From the NCBI GenBank assembly GCA_934434555.1, contig CAKRZX010000023.1, positions 1 through 36,422 on the forward strand: 36,422 nt of DNA, read 5' to 3'. The notes under the pieces were generated by a model that was not told the DNA's origin, did no database searches, and saw only the letters and a program-made list of their open reading frames with translations. Position numbers and translations under genes: made by a program. This DNA is from an uncultured Clostridia bacterium (GTDB lineage Bacteria > Bacillota > Clostridia > Christensenellales > QALW01). Below are positions 1-7,333 of the stretch, piece after piece (position 1 is the stretch's first letter; each line of letters starts with the position of its first letter).

Positions 1-645
1 AAATGTTGCGCGCACAATGCCTGTTTTGCGCTCTTTACATATCTTCCGCAGTAGGGCGGGGGTTTATCTCCCGCCGCTTTTGTCGGTGATTTTATGGCGG
101 GGAACAGGTGTTTGGTAATAATATATCTGCCGCAAGCCCTTAATCTTCTTCCGCACGCGGCAGCAGCAAGTCGCTGCCATGCGGGTTTGAAATAGGTTTT
201 GGAGAGGATAATAAATTTTGTGGTAAAATGTTGCGCGCACAATGCCTGTTTTGCGCTCTTTACATATCTTCCGCAGTAGGGCGGGGGTTTATCTCCCGCC
301 GCCTTTGTTGCGGTGATTTTATGGCGGGGAACAGGTGTTTGGTAATAATATCTGCCGCAAGCCCTCAATCTTCTTCCGCGCGCGGCAGCAGCAAGCCGCT
401 GCCCTACGGGTTTGAAATAGGTTTTGGAGAGGATAATAAATTTTGTGGTAAAATGTTGCGTGCGCAATGCATGTTTTGCGCTCTTTACATATCTTCCACG
501 GTAGGGCGGGGGTTTATCTCCCGTCGCTTTTGTCGGCGATTTTATGGCAGGGAACAGGTGTTTGGTAATAATATCTGCCGCAAGCCCTTAATCTTCTTCC
601 GCACGCGGCAGCAGCAAGCCGCTGCCCTACAATGTTAAAATAGGC
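1..645. repeat. Three tandem ~225-bp non-coding repeat units
   Basis: Units start at 1, 226 and 451; the third stops near 645 where unique sequence resumes. They are nearly identical. Each contains a GC-rich hairpin (GGCGGG at 55-60 with CCCGCC at 70-75 in unit 1), and units 2 and 3 contain GTAGGGC near the left and GCCCTAC near the right, so each core looks like a small element with inverted ends. Because 225 is a multiple of three, one frame stays open across units and gives a spurious 136-residue ORF. The first unit begins exactly at the window edge, so the array may extend to the left. Origin and role are unknown; a MITE-like intergenic repeat is one possibility. Confidence 0.85.
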
Positions 646-917
646 TTTCGTTATGAATCAAATTTTACGAAATCTGTTTGTATTTTTATGCGCATTGTTT
701 ATCTTGCATTGTAGGGGAACACATCGCGCTCCGTTTTACTAAATATGGCGATAAACGTTTTACACTACAATCTGTATCACAAATGTTGTGCTTTGGGAAT
801 ATACTTTTTTCACTTTTTAATTGAATTTTTGCGGGTAAAAAGTAGCAAACAGCTTCGTAAAACGCCAAAACGCCCATTGCGCCTATAATATGCACAGATA
901 TGAATACATAAAATAAA
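646..917. other. Intergenic stretch with no gene seen
   Basis: AT-rich sequence between the repeat array and the nrdD control region. Minus-strand open frames here have no convincing ribosome binding site or recognisable protein. A TATAAT occurs around 892-897 but without a good -35 element. Confidence 0.5.
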
Positions 918-969
918 ACACAATATATAGTAATTTTCTGTTGACATTCACACAATATTTTGATAAACT
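918..969 (+). promoter_or_regulatory. nrdD promoter with two NrdR boxes
   Basis: Box 1 at 918-933 reads ACACAATATATAGTAA and box 2 at 950-965 reads ACACAATATTTTGATA. Both resemble the NrdR consensus acaCwAtATaTwgTgt; box 1 is the better match. They start 32 bp apart, about three helical turns, which is the usual spacing for NrdR pairs. A TTGACA at 941-946 followed after 17 bp by TAAACT (964-969) is the likely promoter, so box 2 lies over the spacer. This predicts repression by NrdR when dATP is abundant. Confidence 0.8.
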
Positions 970-984
970 ATATAGTGCAGATGA

Positions 985-1061
985 TATGCATAAGAGAACC
1001 AAACGGAGTATCGACAAAAAAGAGCCGTTTTTGGTGTCAGGGTTCGATTCTCTTATGCATA
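985..1061 (+). other. 77-nt hairpin structure in the nrdD leader
   Basis: Perfect 14-bp arms at 985-998 (TATGCATAAGAGAA) and 1048-1061 enclose a second stem, CCAAACGG (999-1006) with CCGTTT/GG (1025-1034). The 3' part contains GGTTCGATTC followed by an acceptor-like strand, like the T-arm end of a tRNA, and the total length is tRNA-like, but I cannot fold a proper D-arm or anticodon arm. It lies just after the predicted nrdD transcription start, so it should be in the 5' UTR. The part 1039-1061 recurs at 30170-30192. Confidence 0.6.
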
Positions 1062-1101
1062 ACAAATGATATCCGGTGCAAAACGAAAGGGGTTATTGAA
1101 A

Positions 1102-3279
1102 ATGAAAATCATTAAAAGAAGCGGCGCGGAAGTCGTATTCGACCCGCAGAAAATCGTAATAGCCATAACAAAGGCAAACGAAAGCGTTGTGCCGTCTTCA
1201 CGAATGACGCCGATACAGATAAAGCGCATTGCCGAGGACGTGGAAAGCGCGGCAATGAATATGAACCGATCGCTTAATGTTGAGGAAATACAGGATATGG
1301 TTGAAGACCAGATAATGAATCAGCGTGCTTTTGATGTGGCACGCAACTACATTACCTATCGCTACAACCGTGCGCTTGTAAGAAAGTCCAACACTACCGA
1401 CGAGCAGATTTTAAGCCTTATCGAGTGCAATAACGAGGAAGTAAAGCAGGAGAATTCAAACAAGAATCCCACGGTGAACAGTGTTCAGCGCGACTATATG
1501 GCGGGAGAGGTGAGCAAGGATATTACCAAGCGTCTGCTTCTGCCCAAGGATATTGTTGAGGCTCACGAGCAGGGCATAATCCACTTCCACGACGCGGATT
1601 ATTTCGCGCAGCACATGCATAACTGCGACCTTGTCAACCTTGAAGATATGCTTCAAAACGGCACGGTTATAAGCGGAACATTTATAGAAAAGCCCCACAG
1701 CTTTTCAACCGCGTGTAATATCGCTACGCAGATTATCGCACAGGTTGCGTCATGTCAGTACGGCGGGCAGAGCATAAGCCTTACGCATCTTGCGCCCTTT
1801 GTTGACGTAAGCCGTAAGAAAATCCGCGCACAGGTTGAACGCGACCTTGAAGAGGTGGACGAGGCGCTGTCGAACGACAAAATCGACAGGATAACCGAAT
1901 CACGTTTGAGGGAAGAAATCCGCAGCGGTATTCAGACAATACAGTATCAGGTTGTAACGCTTATGACCACAAACGGTCAGGCGCCGTTCGTTACCGTATT
2001 CATGTATTTGGGCGAAGCCAAAGACCCGCAGACAAAGCGCGACCTGGCAATGATAATAGAGGAAACGCTCCGCCAGCGCATACGCGGCGTTAAGAATGAA
2101 AAGGGCGTGTGGATTACTCCCGCGTTCCCCAAACTTATATACGTTCTTGAAGAGGATAATATCCGCCCGGGCAGCGAGTATTTCTATCTTACCGAACTTG
2201 CGGCAAAATGTACAGCCAAGCGTATGGTTCCGGATTATATTTCCGAGAAAATTATGCTTCAAAATAAAATTGATAAAAACGGTGAGGGTCATTGCTATAC
2301 CTGCATGGGCTGCCGCAGCTTCCTTACCCCTTACGTTGACGAGAACGGCAAGCCCAAGTATTACGGCAGATTCAATCAGGGTGTTGTAACGGTAAATCTG
2401 GTGGATATCGGGCTTTCGGCACAGGGAGACCTTGATAGATTCTGGAAAGTTTTTGATTCCCGTATGGAACTGTGCCACAGGGCGCTTCAATGCCGGCACG
2501 AGCGCCTTACCGGCACGCTTTCCGACGCGGCCCCGATTTTGTGGCAGCATGGCGCACTTCTTCGCCTTAAAAAGGGAGAAACGATAGATAAGTATCTTCA
2601 CGGCGGGTATTCCACCCTGTCGCTCGGATATGCGGGGTTGTGGGAATGTGTTTACGCGCTTATCGGCAAAAAGCTTACCGAGCCCGAGGGCGAGGCGCTG
2701 GGCCTTGAAATAATGAAGAAACTTAACGAGTATACCGCAAAGTGGAAAAAGGAAGAGAATATTGACTATTCGCTTTACGGCACGCCGCTGGAAAGCACAA
2801 CGTATAAGTTTGCAAAATGTCTGCAAAAGCGGTTCGGAACTGTAAAAGGCGTAACCGACAGAAACTATATAACCAACAGTTATCACGTTCACGTTACCGA
2901 GAAAATCGACGCGTTTGATAAGCTTGCCCTCGAATCAAAATTCCAGGCGCTGTCGCCCGGCGGTGCGATTTCTTACGTTGAAGTACCCAATATGCAGAAT
3001 AACATTGAAGCCGTGCTTGCGGTTATGGAGTTCATTTATGACAACATAATGTATGCCGAACTGAACACCAAGAGCGATTTCTGCCAGGAATGCGGCTTTG
3101 ACGGCGAAATTGAGATTAAAGAGGATTCCGACGGCAAACTGATTTGGCGCTGCCCCAACTGCGGCAACACCGATCAGGCGAAAATGAATGTTGCACGCCG
3201 TACCTGCGGATATATCGGTACGCAGTTTTGGAATCAGGGCAGAACGCAGGAAATAAAAGAGCGTGTTCTGCACCTGTAA
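1102..3279 (+). CDS. nrdD: Anaerobic ribonucleoside-triphosphate reductase (class III)
   Basis: Reduces ribonucleoside triphosphates to deoxyribonucleotides without oxygen, using a glycyl radical. The 725-residue product starts with an ATP-cone allosteric domain (about residues 1-95, KRSGAEVVFDPQKI...) followed by the large NrdD catalytic domain. Near the C-terminus are a zinc site (CQECG and CPNCG) and the glycyl-radical motif RRTCGYIG, with the radical glycine near residue 703. The start at 1102 is chosen because AAAGGGG at 1086-1092 is well spaced; an in-frame ATG at 1066 lacks a ribosome binding site and would add 12 residues. The activating enzyme gene nrdG, which often follows, is not adjacent and must lie elsewhere. 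Control by NrdR is predicted from the upstream boxes. Confidence 0.97.
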   Translation: MKIIKRSGAEVVFDPQKIVIAITKANESVVPSSRMTPIQIKRIAEDVESAAMNMNRSLNVEEIQDMVEDQIMNQRAFDVARNYITYRYNRALVRKSNTTDEQILSLIECNNEEVKQENSNKNPTVNSVQRDYMAGEVSKDITKRLLLPKDIVEAHEQGIIHFHDADYFAQHMHNCDLVNLEDMLQNGTVISGTFIEKPHSFSTACNIATQIIAQVASCQYGGQSISLTHLAPFVDVSRKKIRAQVERDLEEVDEALSNDKIDRITESRLREEIRSGIQTIQYQVVTLMTTNGQAPFVTVFMYLGEAKDPQTKRDLAMIIEETLRQRIRGVKNEKGVWITPAFPKLIYVLEEDNIRPGSEYFYLTELAAKCTAKRMVPDYISEKIMLQNKIDKNGEGHCYTCMGCRSFLTPYVDENGKPKYYGRFNQGVVTVNLVDIGLSAQGDLDRFWKVFDSRMELCHRALQCRHERLTGTLSDAAPILWQHGALLRLKKGETIDKYLHGGYSTLSLGYAGLWECVYALIGKKLTEPEGEALGLEIMKKLNEYTAKWKKEENIDYSLYGTPLESTTYKFAKCLQKRFGTVKGVTDRNYITNSYHVHVTEKIDAFDKLALESKFQALSPGGAISYVEVPNMQNNIEAVLAVMEFIYDNIMYAELNTKSDFCQECGFDGEIEIKEDSDGKLIWRCPNCGNTDQAKMNVARRTCGYIGTQFWNQGRTQEIKERVLHL

Positions 3280-3308
3280 AAAACTTTTTGAAAATTGCAA
3301 AAAAACAG

Positions 3309-3337
3309 TTGACAATAAACTCTTTATGAGTTATACT
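3309..3337 (+). promoter_or_regulatory. Promoter of the uracil permease gene
   Basis: TTGACA (3309-3314), a 17-bp spacer and TATACT (3332-3337), followed by the attenuator leader. Confidence 0.8.
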
Positions 3338-3361
3338 ACCTCACGAAAAATGAAGTTTTAA

Positions 3362-3445
3362 GTCGGTACAGAGATGCCGGCAAGTTTCCCGATATGTATT
3401 CTTAGGCTTATAGGGTCTTGCTGTGCGCTCAGCAAGACCCTTTTT
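3362..3445 (+). promoter_or_regulatory. PyrR-type attenuator (binding hairpin plus terminator)
   Basis: A 7-bp stem at 3362-3368/3375-3381 closes a CAGAGA hexaloop (3369-3374), the same loop as in Bacillus PyrR binding sites. It is followed by an intrinsic terminator: 11-bp stem 3413-3423/3430-3440 and a T5 run at 3441-3445. This layout before a uracil transporter predicts that PyrR with UMP/UTP favours termination. pyrR itself is not in the window. I did not model the antiterminator fold. Confidence 0.8.
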
Positions 3446-3504
3446 CACGGTTTCATCGCCTTAAAGGCGTGAAAATAAACAAATGTTTTATGGAGGAATA
3501 AAAA

Positions 3505-4866
3505 ATGAAACTAATTTACGGTATTCACGACAAGCCTAAGTTCGGTCAAGTAATCGTGTTTGCGTTCCAGCAACTGCTTGCAATCCTTGCTGCAACCATC
3601 GCGGTTCCCGCAATCGTAGGCAACGGTATGCAGCAGTCGGCGGCGCTGTTCGGCGCAGGCATAGGTACAATAGTCTACCTGCTGTTCACCAAATTCAACA
3701 GCCCCGTTTTCCTCGGCTCATCTTTCGCTTTCATCGGTTCAATGCTTGCGGCATTCGCGGGCGGCGTATCGGTTCAGGCCGGTTATATGGGCCTTATCCT
3801 GGGCGCGGTTTTCGCAGGACTTGTTTATGTTGTAATTGCAATCATAGTTAAAATTGCCGGCGTTAAGTGGATTAACAAACTTATGCCCGCAGTTGTTATC
3901 GGACCTACCGTTTCAATCATCGGTCTTTCACTTGCGGGAAACGCTGTTTCCGACCTTACAAAAGGCAAAGTACTTGACGCGGCAGGCAACGTAACCGCAA
4001 GCCCCTATGTGGCTCTTATCTGCGGACTTGTAACGCTCTTTACCGTTATCATCTGCTCGGTTTACGGCAAAAAAATGCTTAAACTTATACCCTTTATTAT
4101 CGGTATCCTTGCCGGATACGCAGTTGCCGCAATCTTCACGGTTATAGGCAACGCAACAGGAAATGCCGCATTACAGGTTATCGACTTCACGGTGTTCCAC
4201 GATATGAAATTCGTTGAAGTTCCCGACTTCACTTTCCTTGAAGCGATAAAAGGCGCAAAAGACCTTAACGGACAGTACATAGCAACCATCGCGGTAGCGT
4301 ATATCCCGGTTGCGTTCGTAGTATTCGCAGAACATATTGCCGACCACAAGAACCTTTCCTCCATAATTGATAAAGACCTGCTTGAAGACCCGGGACTGCA
4401 CAGAACACTCCTCGGCGACGGCGTAGGCTCGGCAGTAGGCGGTTTCTTCGGCGGATGCCCCAACACCACTTACGGTGAGTCGGTAGGCTGCGTGGCAATC
4501 ACCCGCAACGCCTCGGTAATCACCATACTTGCAACGGCAATCCTTTGCATGGTAATCTCCTTCTTCGGGCCCTTCGTAACATTCCTTTCAACCATACCCA
4601 ACTGCGTAATGGGCGGTGTGTGCATAACACTCTACGGCTTCATCGCGGTAAGCGGCTTGAAGATGATTCAGACCGTTGACCTGGGCAAAAACAAGAACCT
4701 GTTTACGGTAGCGGTAATCCTTATAACCGGTATCGGCGGACTTGCGGTAACTTTCGGCAAGGTAACCCTTACATCGATTGCCTGCGCGCTTATCCTCGGC
4801 ATTGTAACAAACCTTATCGTAGGCAAAGCAACAGAAGACGACGAAGAAACGACCGACGAACAGTAA
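3505..4866 (+). CDS. pyrP: Uracil permease, NCS2 family
   Basis: Imports uracil, probably with protons, across the cytoplasmic membrane. The 453-residue protein is hydrophobic throughout, consistent with the 14-segment NCS2 (UraA/PyrP) fold. It has the family N-terminus (YGIHDKPKFGQ...FAFQQLLAILAATIAVP) and the conserved substrate-site region GGCPNTTYGESVG. The C-terminus is acidic (TEDDEETTDEQ). GGAGGA at 3492-3497 supports the start. The PyrR-type leader supports uracil rather than xanthine as substrate. It is a single-gene unit with its own promoter and terminator. Confidence 0.95.
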   Translation: MKLIYGIHDKPKFGQVIVFAFQQLLAILAATIAVPAIVGNGMQQSAALFGAGIGTIVYLLFTKFNSPVFLGSSFAFIGSMLAAFAGGVSVQAGYMGLILGAVFAGLVYVVIAIIVKIAGVKWINKLMPAVVIGPTVSIIGLSLAGNAVSDLTKGKVLDAAGNVTASPYVALICGLVTLFTVIICSVYGKKMLKLIPFIIGILAGYAVAAIFTVIGNATGNAALQVIDFTVFHDMKFVEVPDFTFLEAIKGAKDLNGQYIATIAVAYIPVAFVVFAEHIADHKNLSSIIDKDLLEDPGLHRTLLGDGVGSAVGGFFGGCPNTTYGESVGCVAITRNASVITILATAILCMVISFFGPFVTFLSTIPNCVMGGVCITLYGFIAVSGLKMIQTVDLGKNKNLFTVAVILITGIGGLAVTFGKVTLTSIACALILGIVTNLIVGKATEDDEETTDEQ

Positions 4867-4883
4867 AATAAAAAAGCAAAGAG

Positions 4884-4908
4884 CCCGGGAGCGAACCTCC
4901 CGGGTTTT
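4884..4908 (+). terminator. Intrinsic terminator after pyrP
   Basis: 8-bp stem CCCGGGAG (4884-4891) with CTCCCGGG (4897-4904), then TTTT. Confidence 0.85.
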
Positions 4909-4912
4909 GTTA

Positions 4913-4941
4913 TTGACAAAAAACAGGAATCATAATAAAAT
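4913..4941 (+). promoter_or_regulatory. Promoter of the 57-residue ORF
   Basis: TTGACA (4913-4918), 17-bp spacer, TAAAAT (4936-4941). Confidence 0.7.
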
Positions 4942-4974
4942 AAATATATAATTTATTTTCGGTAGGTGAATGTT

Positions 4975-5148
4975 ATGGCAGACCTCAAAGACAGTTGGAA
5001 AGAAACAGGCGTCGGGCTTGGGCACGCGTTCAAGAATCTGGGCAAGTCTATTGTGAAATCCGTTAAAGTGGGCGTTACAAAAGCCGACGAATGGGCGAAC
5101 AAAGACGAGAACGAAGCGCCAATAGTAGAAGACGAAGAGAAAAAATGA
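4975..5148 (+). CDS. Small charged protein of unknown function
   Basis: 57 residues, beginning MADLKDSWKETGVGLGHAFKNLGKSIVKSVKVG and ending in an acidic tail (APIVEDEEKK). The middle is an amphipathic helix-like stretch with regularly spaced Gly, Lys and hydrophobic residues; there is no signal peptide or clear membrane segment. ATG 4975 is preferred because GGTAGGTG (4961-4968) suits it as a ribosome binding site; a GTG at 4966 would add three residues. It has its own promoter and terminator, so it is probably a real monocistronic gene. I do not recognise a functional family. Confidence 0.75.
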   Translation: MADLKDSWKETGVGLGHAFKNLGKSIVKSVKVGVTKADEWANKDENEAPIVEDEEKK

Positions 5149-5159
5149 GGAAACGAAAA

Positions 5160-5184
5160 AATCGGCGCATTTTCTGCGCCGATT
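5160..5184. terminator. Bidirectional terminator between converging small genes
   Basis: 10-bp perfect stem AATCGGCGCA (5160-5169) with TGCGCCGATT (5175-5184), flanked by A-rich and T-rich tracts. It can serve both the gene ending at 5148 (plus) and the one ending at 5190 (minus). Confidence 0.85.
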
Positions 5185-5189
5185 TTATT

Positions 5190-5495
5190 TTAGCGAATCA
5201 TTGAGGAAATTAACAGGAAAACTCCGAAGTCAAGCAAGCCTATTCCGAAGAATACGGGTTCAAAGAATTTGAATTTCTTTGTTATCATTCGGATTACCGT
5301 GAATACAACCCACAGAAGCAGCGGAATCAAAATGGCTATGCCGTAAGGGGCGGTAATAAATAACCCGTCGGGATTTTCCATATGTCCGGCGTCCAAAGAA
5401 TTTGTCGCAAAGATAAGTCCCAGATAAGACAGCGGAATAAAGAATATGCCTACTAAACAGTTAAGAGTTTTGCTTATAGCCGACAGTGTTTTCAT
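5190..5495 (-). CDS. Small membrane protein of unknown function
   Basis: 101 residues with three predicted membrane segments: roughly residues 12-31 (LVGIFFIPLSYLGLIFAT), 48-69 (PYGIAILIPLLLWVVFTVI) and 77-98 (FFEPVFFGIGLLDFGVFLLI). A short basic loop (RMITKKFKF) precedes the third. A good ribosome binding site (AAGGAGG on the minus strand) lies just upstream of the ATG. It is monocistronic, with its own promoter that carries a long inverted repeat. No enzymatic motif is seen and I do not recognise the family. Confidence 0.8.
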   Translation of the reverse strand: MKTLSAISKTLNCLVGIFFIPLSYLGLIFATNSLDAGHMENPDGLFITAPYGIAILIPLLLWVVFTVIRMITKKFKFFEPVFFGIGLLDFGVFLLISSMIR

Positions 5496-5518
5496 ATTTG
5501 CCTCCTTAAAGTGACCCG

Positions 5519-5580
5519 ATTAGGATTTACATATCCGTAAATCCTAATTCTATAATATCACATCAGAAACAGAAAGTCAA
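5519..5580 (-). promoter_or_regulatory. Promoter with 12-bp inverted repeat at the start site
   Basis: On the minus strand, TTGACT (plus 5575-5580), a 17-bp spacer and TATTAT (plus 5552-5557). Immediately downstream lies a perfect inverted repeat, ATTAGGATTTAC (5519-5530) and its complement (5537-5548), separated by 6 nt. This position suits a repressor operator or a 5' UTR hairpin for the small membrane protein. Confidence 0.7.
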
Positions 5581-5643
5581 TACCTGACAGTAAAAAAATT
5601 CAAAAAACTCACCAATCTAAATAAAAATGTCTTTATAAAGAGA

Positions 5644-5665
5644 AAAACGGCGAGAACGCCGTTTT
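5644..5665 (-). terminator. Intrinsic terminator of the ATP synthase operon
   Basis: 9-bp stem AAAACGGCG (5644-5652) with CGCCGTTTT (5657-5665) and a 4-nt loop; the minus-strand product ends in a U-rich run. It follows directly after atpC, so the short epsilon gene is not cut off by the assembly. Confidence 0.85.
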
Positions 5666-5669
5666 GTAA

Positions 5670-5930
5670 TTATTCAAATGCTGCACTGCCCGAAAGCAAG
5701 GTTACGCATTCTTTGCTGACGGTAAGCAGACCGCTTTCAATTCGCAAGTGCTTTTCGCTTCCGTCGGGAAGATAAATTCTACACTTACAGGGCACAACCG
5801 TTGTGGTAAAAGGAATATGCCCCGCAAGAACAGCCAGGTCGCCGTCGGCACCGCGGAGAGAAATCATTTCCGCCTTGCCGCAAAACACGTTTCCCTCGGG
5901 CGTGGCAATATTAAGCATAAAAGTGTTCAT
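5670..5930 (-). CDS. atpC: ATP synthase epsilon subunit, short form
   Basis: Part of the F1 central stalk, linking gamma rotation to the c-ring. The 86 residues match only the N-terminal beta-sandwich domain (LNIATPEGNVFCGKAEMISLRGADGDLAVLAGHIPF). The C-terminal two-helix domain found in the usual 130-140-residue epsilon is absent: the stop is followed at once by the operon terminator, with no leftover helix coding sequence. Since that domain usually inhibits ATP hydrolysis, this enzyme probably lacks epsilon-type inhibition. The start overlaps the end of atpD by 4 bp, implying translational coupling. Confidence 0.92.
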   Translation of the reverse strand: MNTFMLNIATPEGNVFCGKAEMISLRGADGDLAVLAGHIPFTTTVVPCKCRIYLPDGSEKHLRIESGLLTVSKECVTLLSGSAAFE

Positions 5931-7327
5931 AACGTTTTCGCCTTTTCGACAGCCTCGTCAATTGTTCCCACAAACAAGAACGCCGATTCGGGTAAATCGT
6001 CGTGCTTGCCCTCAATGATTTCCTTAAAACCGCGGACGGTTTCGGAAAGAGGAACGTACGTGCCGGGGATTCCGGTGAATTTCTCGGATACGTGGAACGG
6101 CTGCGACAGGAAACGCTGAATCTTTCTTGCACGGGAAACGAGAAGTTTGTCCTCGTCGGAAAGTTCGTCCATACCCATAATCGCGATTATGTCCATAAGT
6201 TCCTGATAGCGCTGTAAAATGCGCTGAACTTCCTTTGCAACGTCATAATGCTCCTGACCGAGAACCTCGGGCGAAAGCACACGGCTTGTGGATTCGAGGG
6301 GGTCCACCGCGGGGTAGATACCCATTGAGGCGATGTTCCTTGAAAGCACGGTTGTGGCGTCAAGGTGCGCAAACGTTGTTGCGGGGGCAGGGTCGGTAAG
6401 GTCGTCAGCGGGCACGTATACCGCCTGAACCGACGTTATCGAACCCGATTTTGTGGACGTTATTCTCTCCTGCAACATACCCATTTCGTTGGCAAGGGTG
6501 GGCTGATATCCTACCGCCGAGGGCATTCTGCCCAAAAGCGCCGAAACTTCGCTTCCCGCCTGAGTGAAACGGAATATGTTATCAATAAACAAAAGAACGT
6601 CCTGTTTTTCTTCGTCACGGAAGTACTCCGCCATTGTAAGCCCCGAAAGCGCAACACGCATTCTTGCTCCCGGCGGTTCATTCATCTGCCCGTAAACGAG
6701 GGCGGTTTTGTCCAAAACTCCCGACTGCTTCATTTCGTTATAAAGGTCGTTACCCTCACGGGTACGCTCGCCTACGCCCGTGAAAACCGAAAGTCCGCCG
6801 TGTTCCTTGGCAATATTATTTATAAGTTCCATTATAAGAACCGTTTTGCCTACGCCGGCACCGCCGAAAAGCCCGATTTTTCCGCCCTTTGAATAGGGGC
6901 AGATAAGGTCGATAACTTTAATGCCCGTTTCGAGAATTTCCTGAGAGGTGGAAAGATCATCATAATCGGGGGCGGAACGGTGAATGTTCATACGTTTTGC
7001 GTTTTCGATTTCGGGACCGTTGTCCACGGTATCTCCCAAAACGTTGAAAATTCTGCCGAGAGTTTCTCTGCCTACGGGAACGCTTATGCTTCTGCCCGTG
7101 TCGGTTACCGTTTCACCGCGCTTTAAGCCGTCGGTACTTGCCATTGCTATGCACCTTGCGGTGCCGTCGCCTATGTGCTGAGCAACTTCTATTGTAAGGG
7201 TCTTTTCACCTATGGGAACGGTAAGGGCGTTGAAGATTTTAGGAAGTTTACCCTCTTCAAAACGCACGTCAACAACGGGACCCATTACCTGTGAAACCAA
7301 TCCTGTGTTTGCCAAATTCCTGTTCAC
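5927..7327 (-). CDS. atpD: ATP synthase beta subunit
   Basis: Catalytic subunit of F1, forming the ATP synthesis sites. 466 residues, the usual length. The P-loop GGAGVGKTVLIMELI, the Walker B region LLFIDNIFRFTQAGSEVSALLGRMPS and the signature around PAPATTFAHLDATTVLSR are all intact. It lies 6 bp after atpG and overlaps atpC by 4 bp. Confidence 0.98.
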   Translation of the reverse strand: MNRNLANTGLVSQVMGPVVDVRFEEGKLPKIFNALTVPIGEKTLTIEVAQHIGDGTARCIAMASTDGLKRGETVTDTGRSISVPVGRETLGRIFNVLGDTVDNGPEIENAKRMNIHRSAPDYDDLSTSQEILETGIKVIDLICPYSKGGKIGLFGGAGVGKTVLIMELINNIAKEHGGLSVFTGVGERTREGNDLYNEMKQSGVLDKTALVYGQMNEPPGARMRVALSGLTMAEYFRDEEKQDVLLFIDNIFRFTQAGSEVSALLGRMPSAVGYQPTLANEMGMLQERITSTKSGSITSVQAVYVPADDLTDPAPATTFAHLDATTVLSRNIASMGIYPAVDPLESTSRVLSPEVLGQEHYDVAKEVQRILQRYQELMDIIAIMGMDELSDEDKLLVSRARKIQRFLSQPFHVSEKFTGIPGTYVPLSETVRGFKEIIEGKHDDLPESAFLFVGTIDEAVEKAKTL

Positions 7328-7333
7328 TCCTTT

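Noticed and set aside
228..638. 136-residue open frame in the repeat array
   Set aside because: It arises because the repeat period is a multiple of three; Cys/Arg-rich, no ribosome binding site, no recognisable protein.
1..645. CRISPR array
   Set aside because: Units are 225 bp and near identical throughout; no short repeats with unique spacers and no cas genes.
985..1061. A functional tRNA gene
   Set aside because: The 3' half is tRNA-like and length fits, but no D-arm, anticodon arm or CCA end can be folded.
1900..2892. 330-residue minus-strand frame opposite nrdD
   Set aside because: Shadow of a strongly conserved gene; composition and lack of a start signal show it is not coding.
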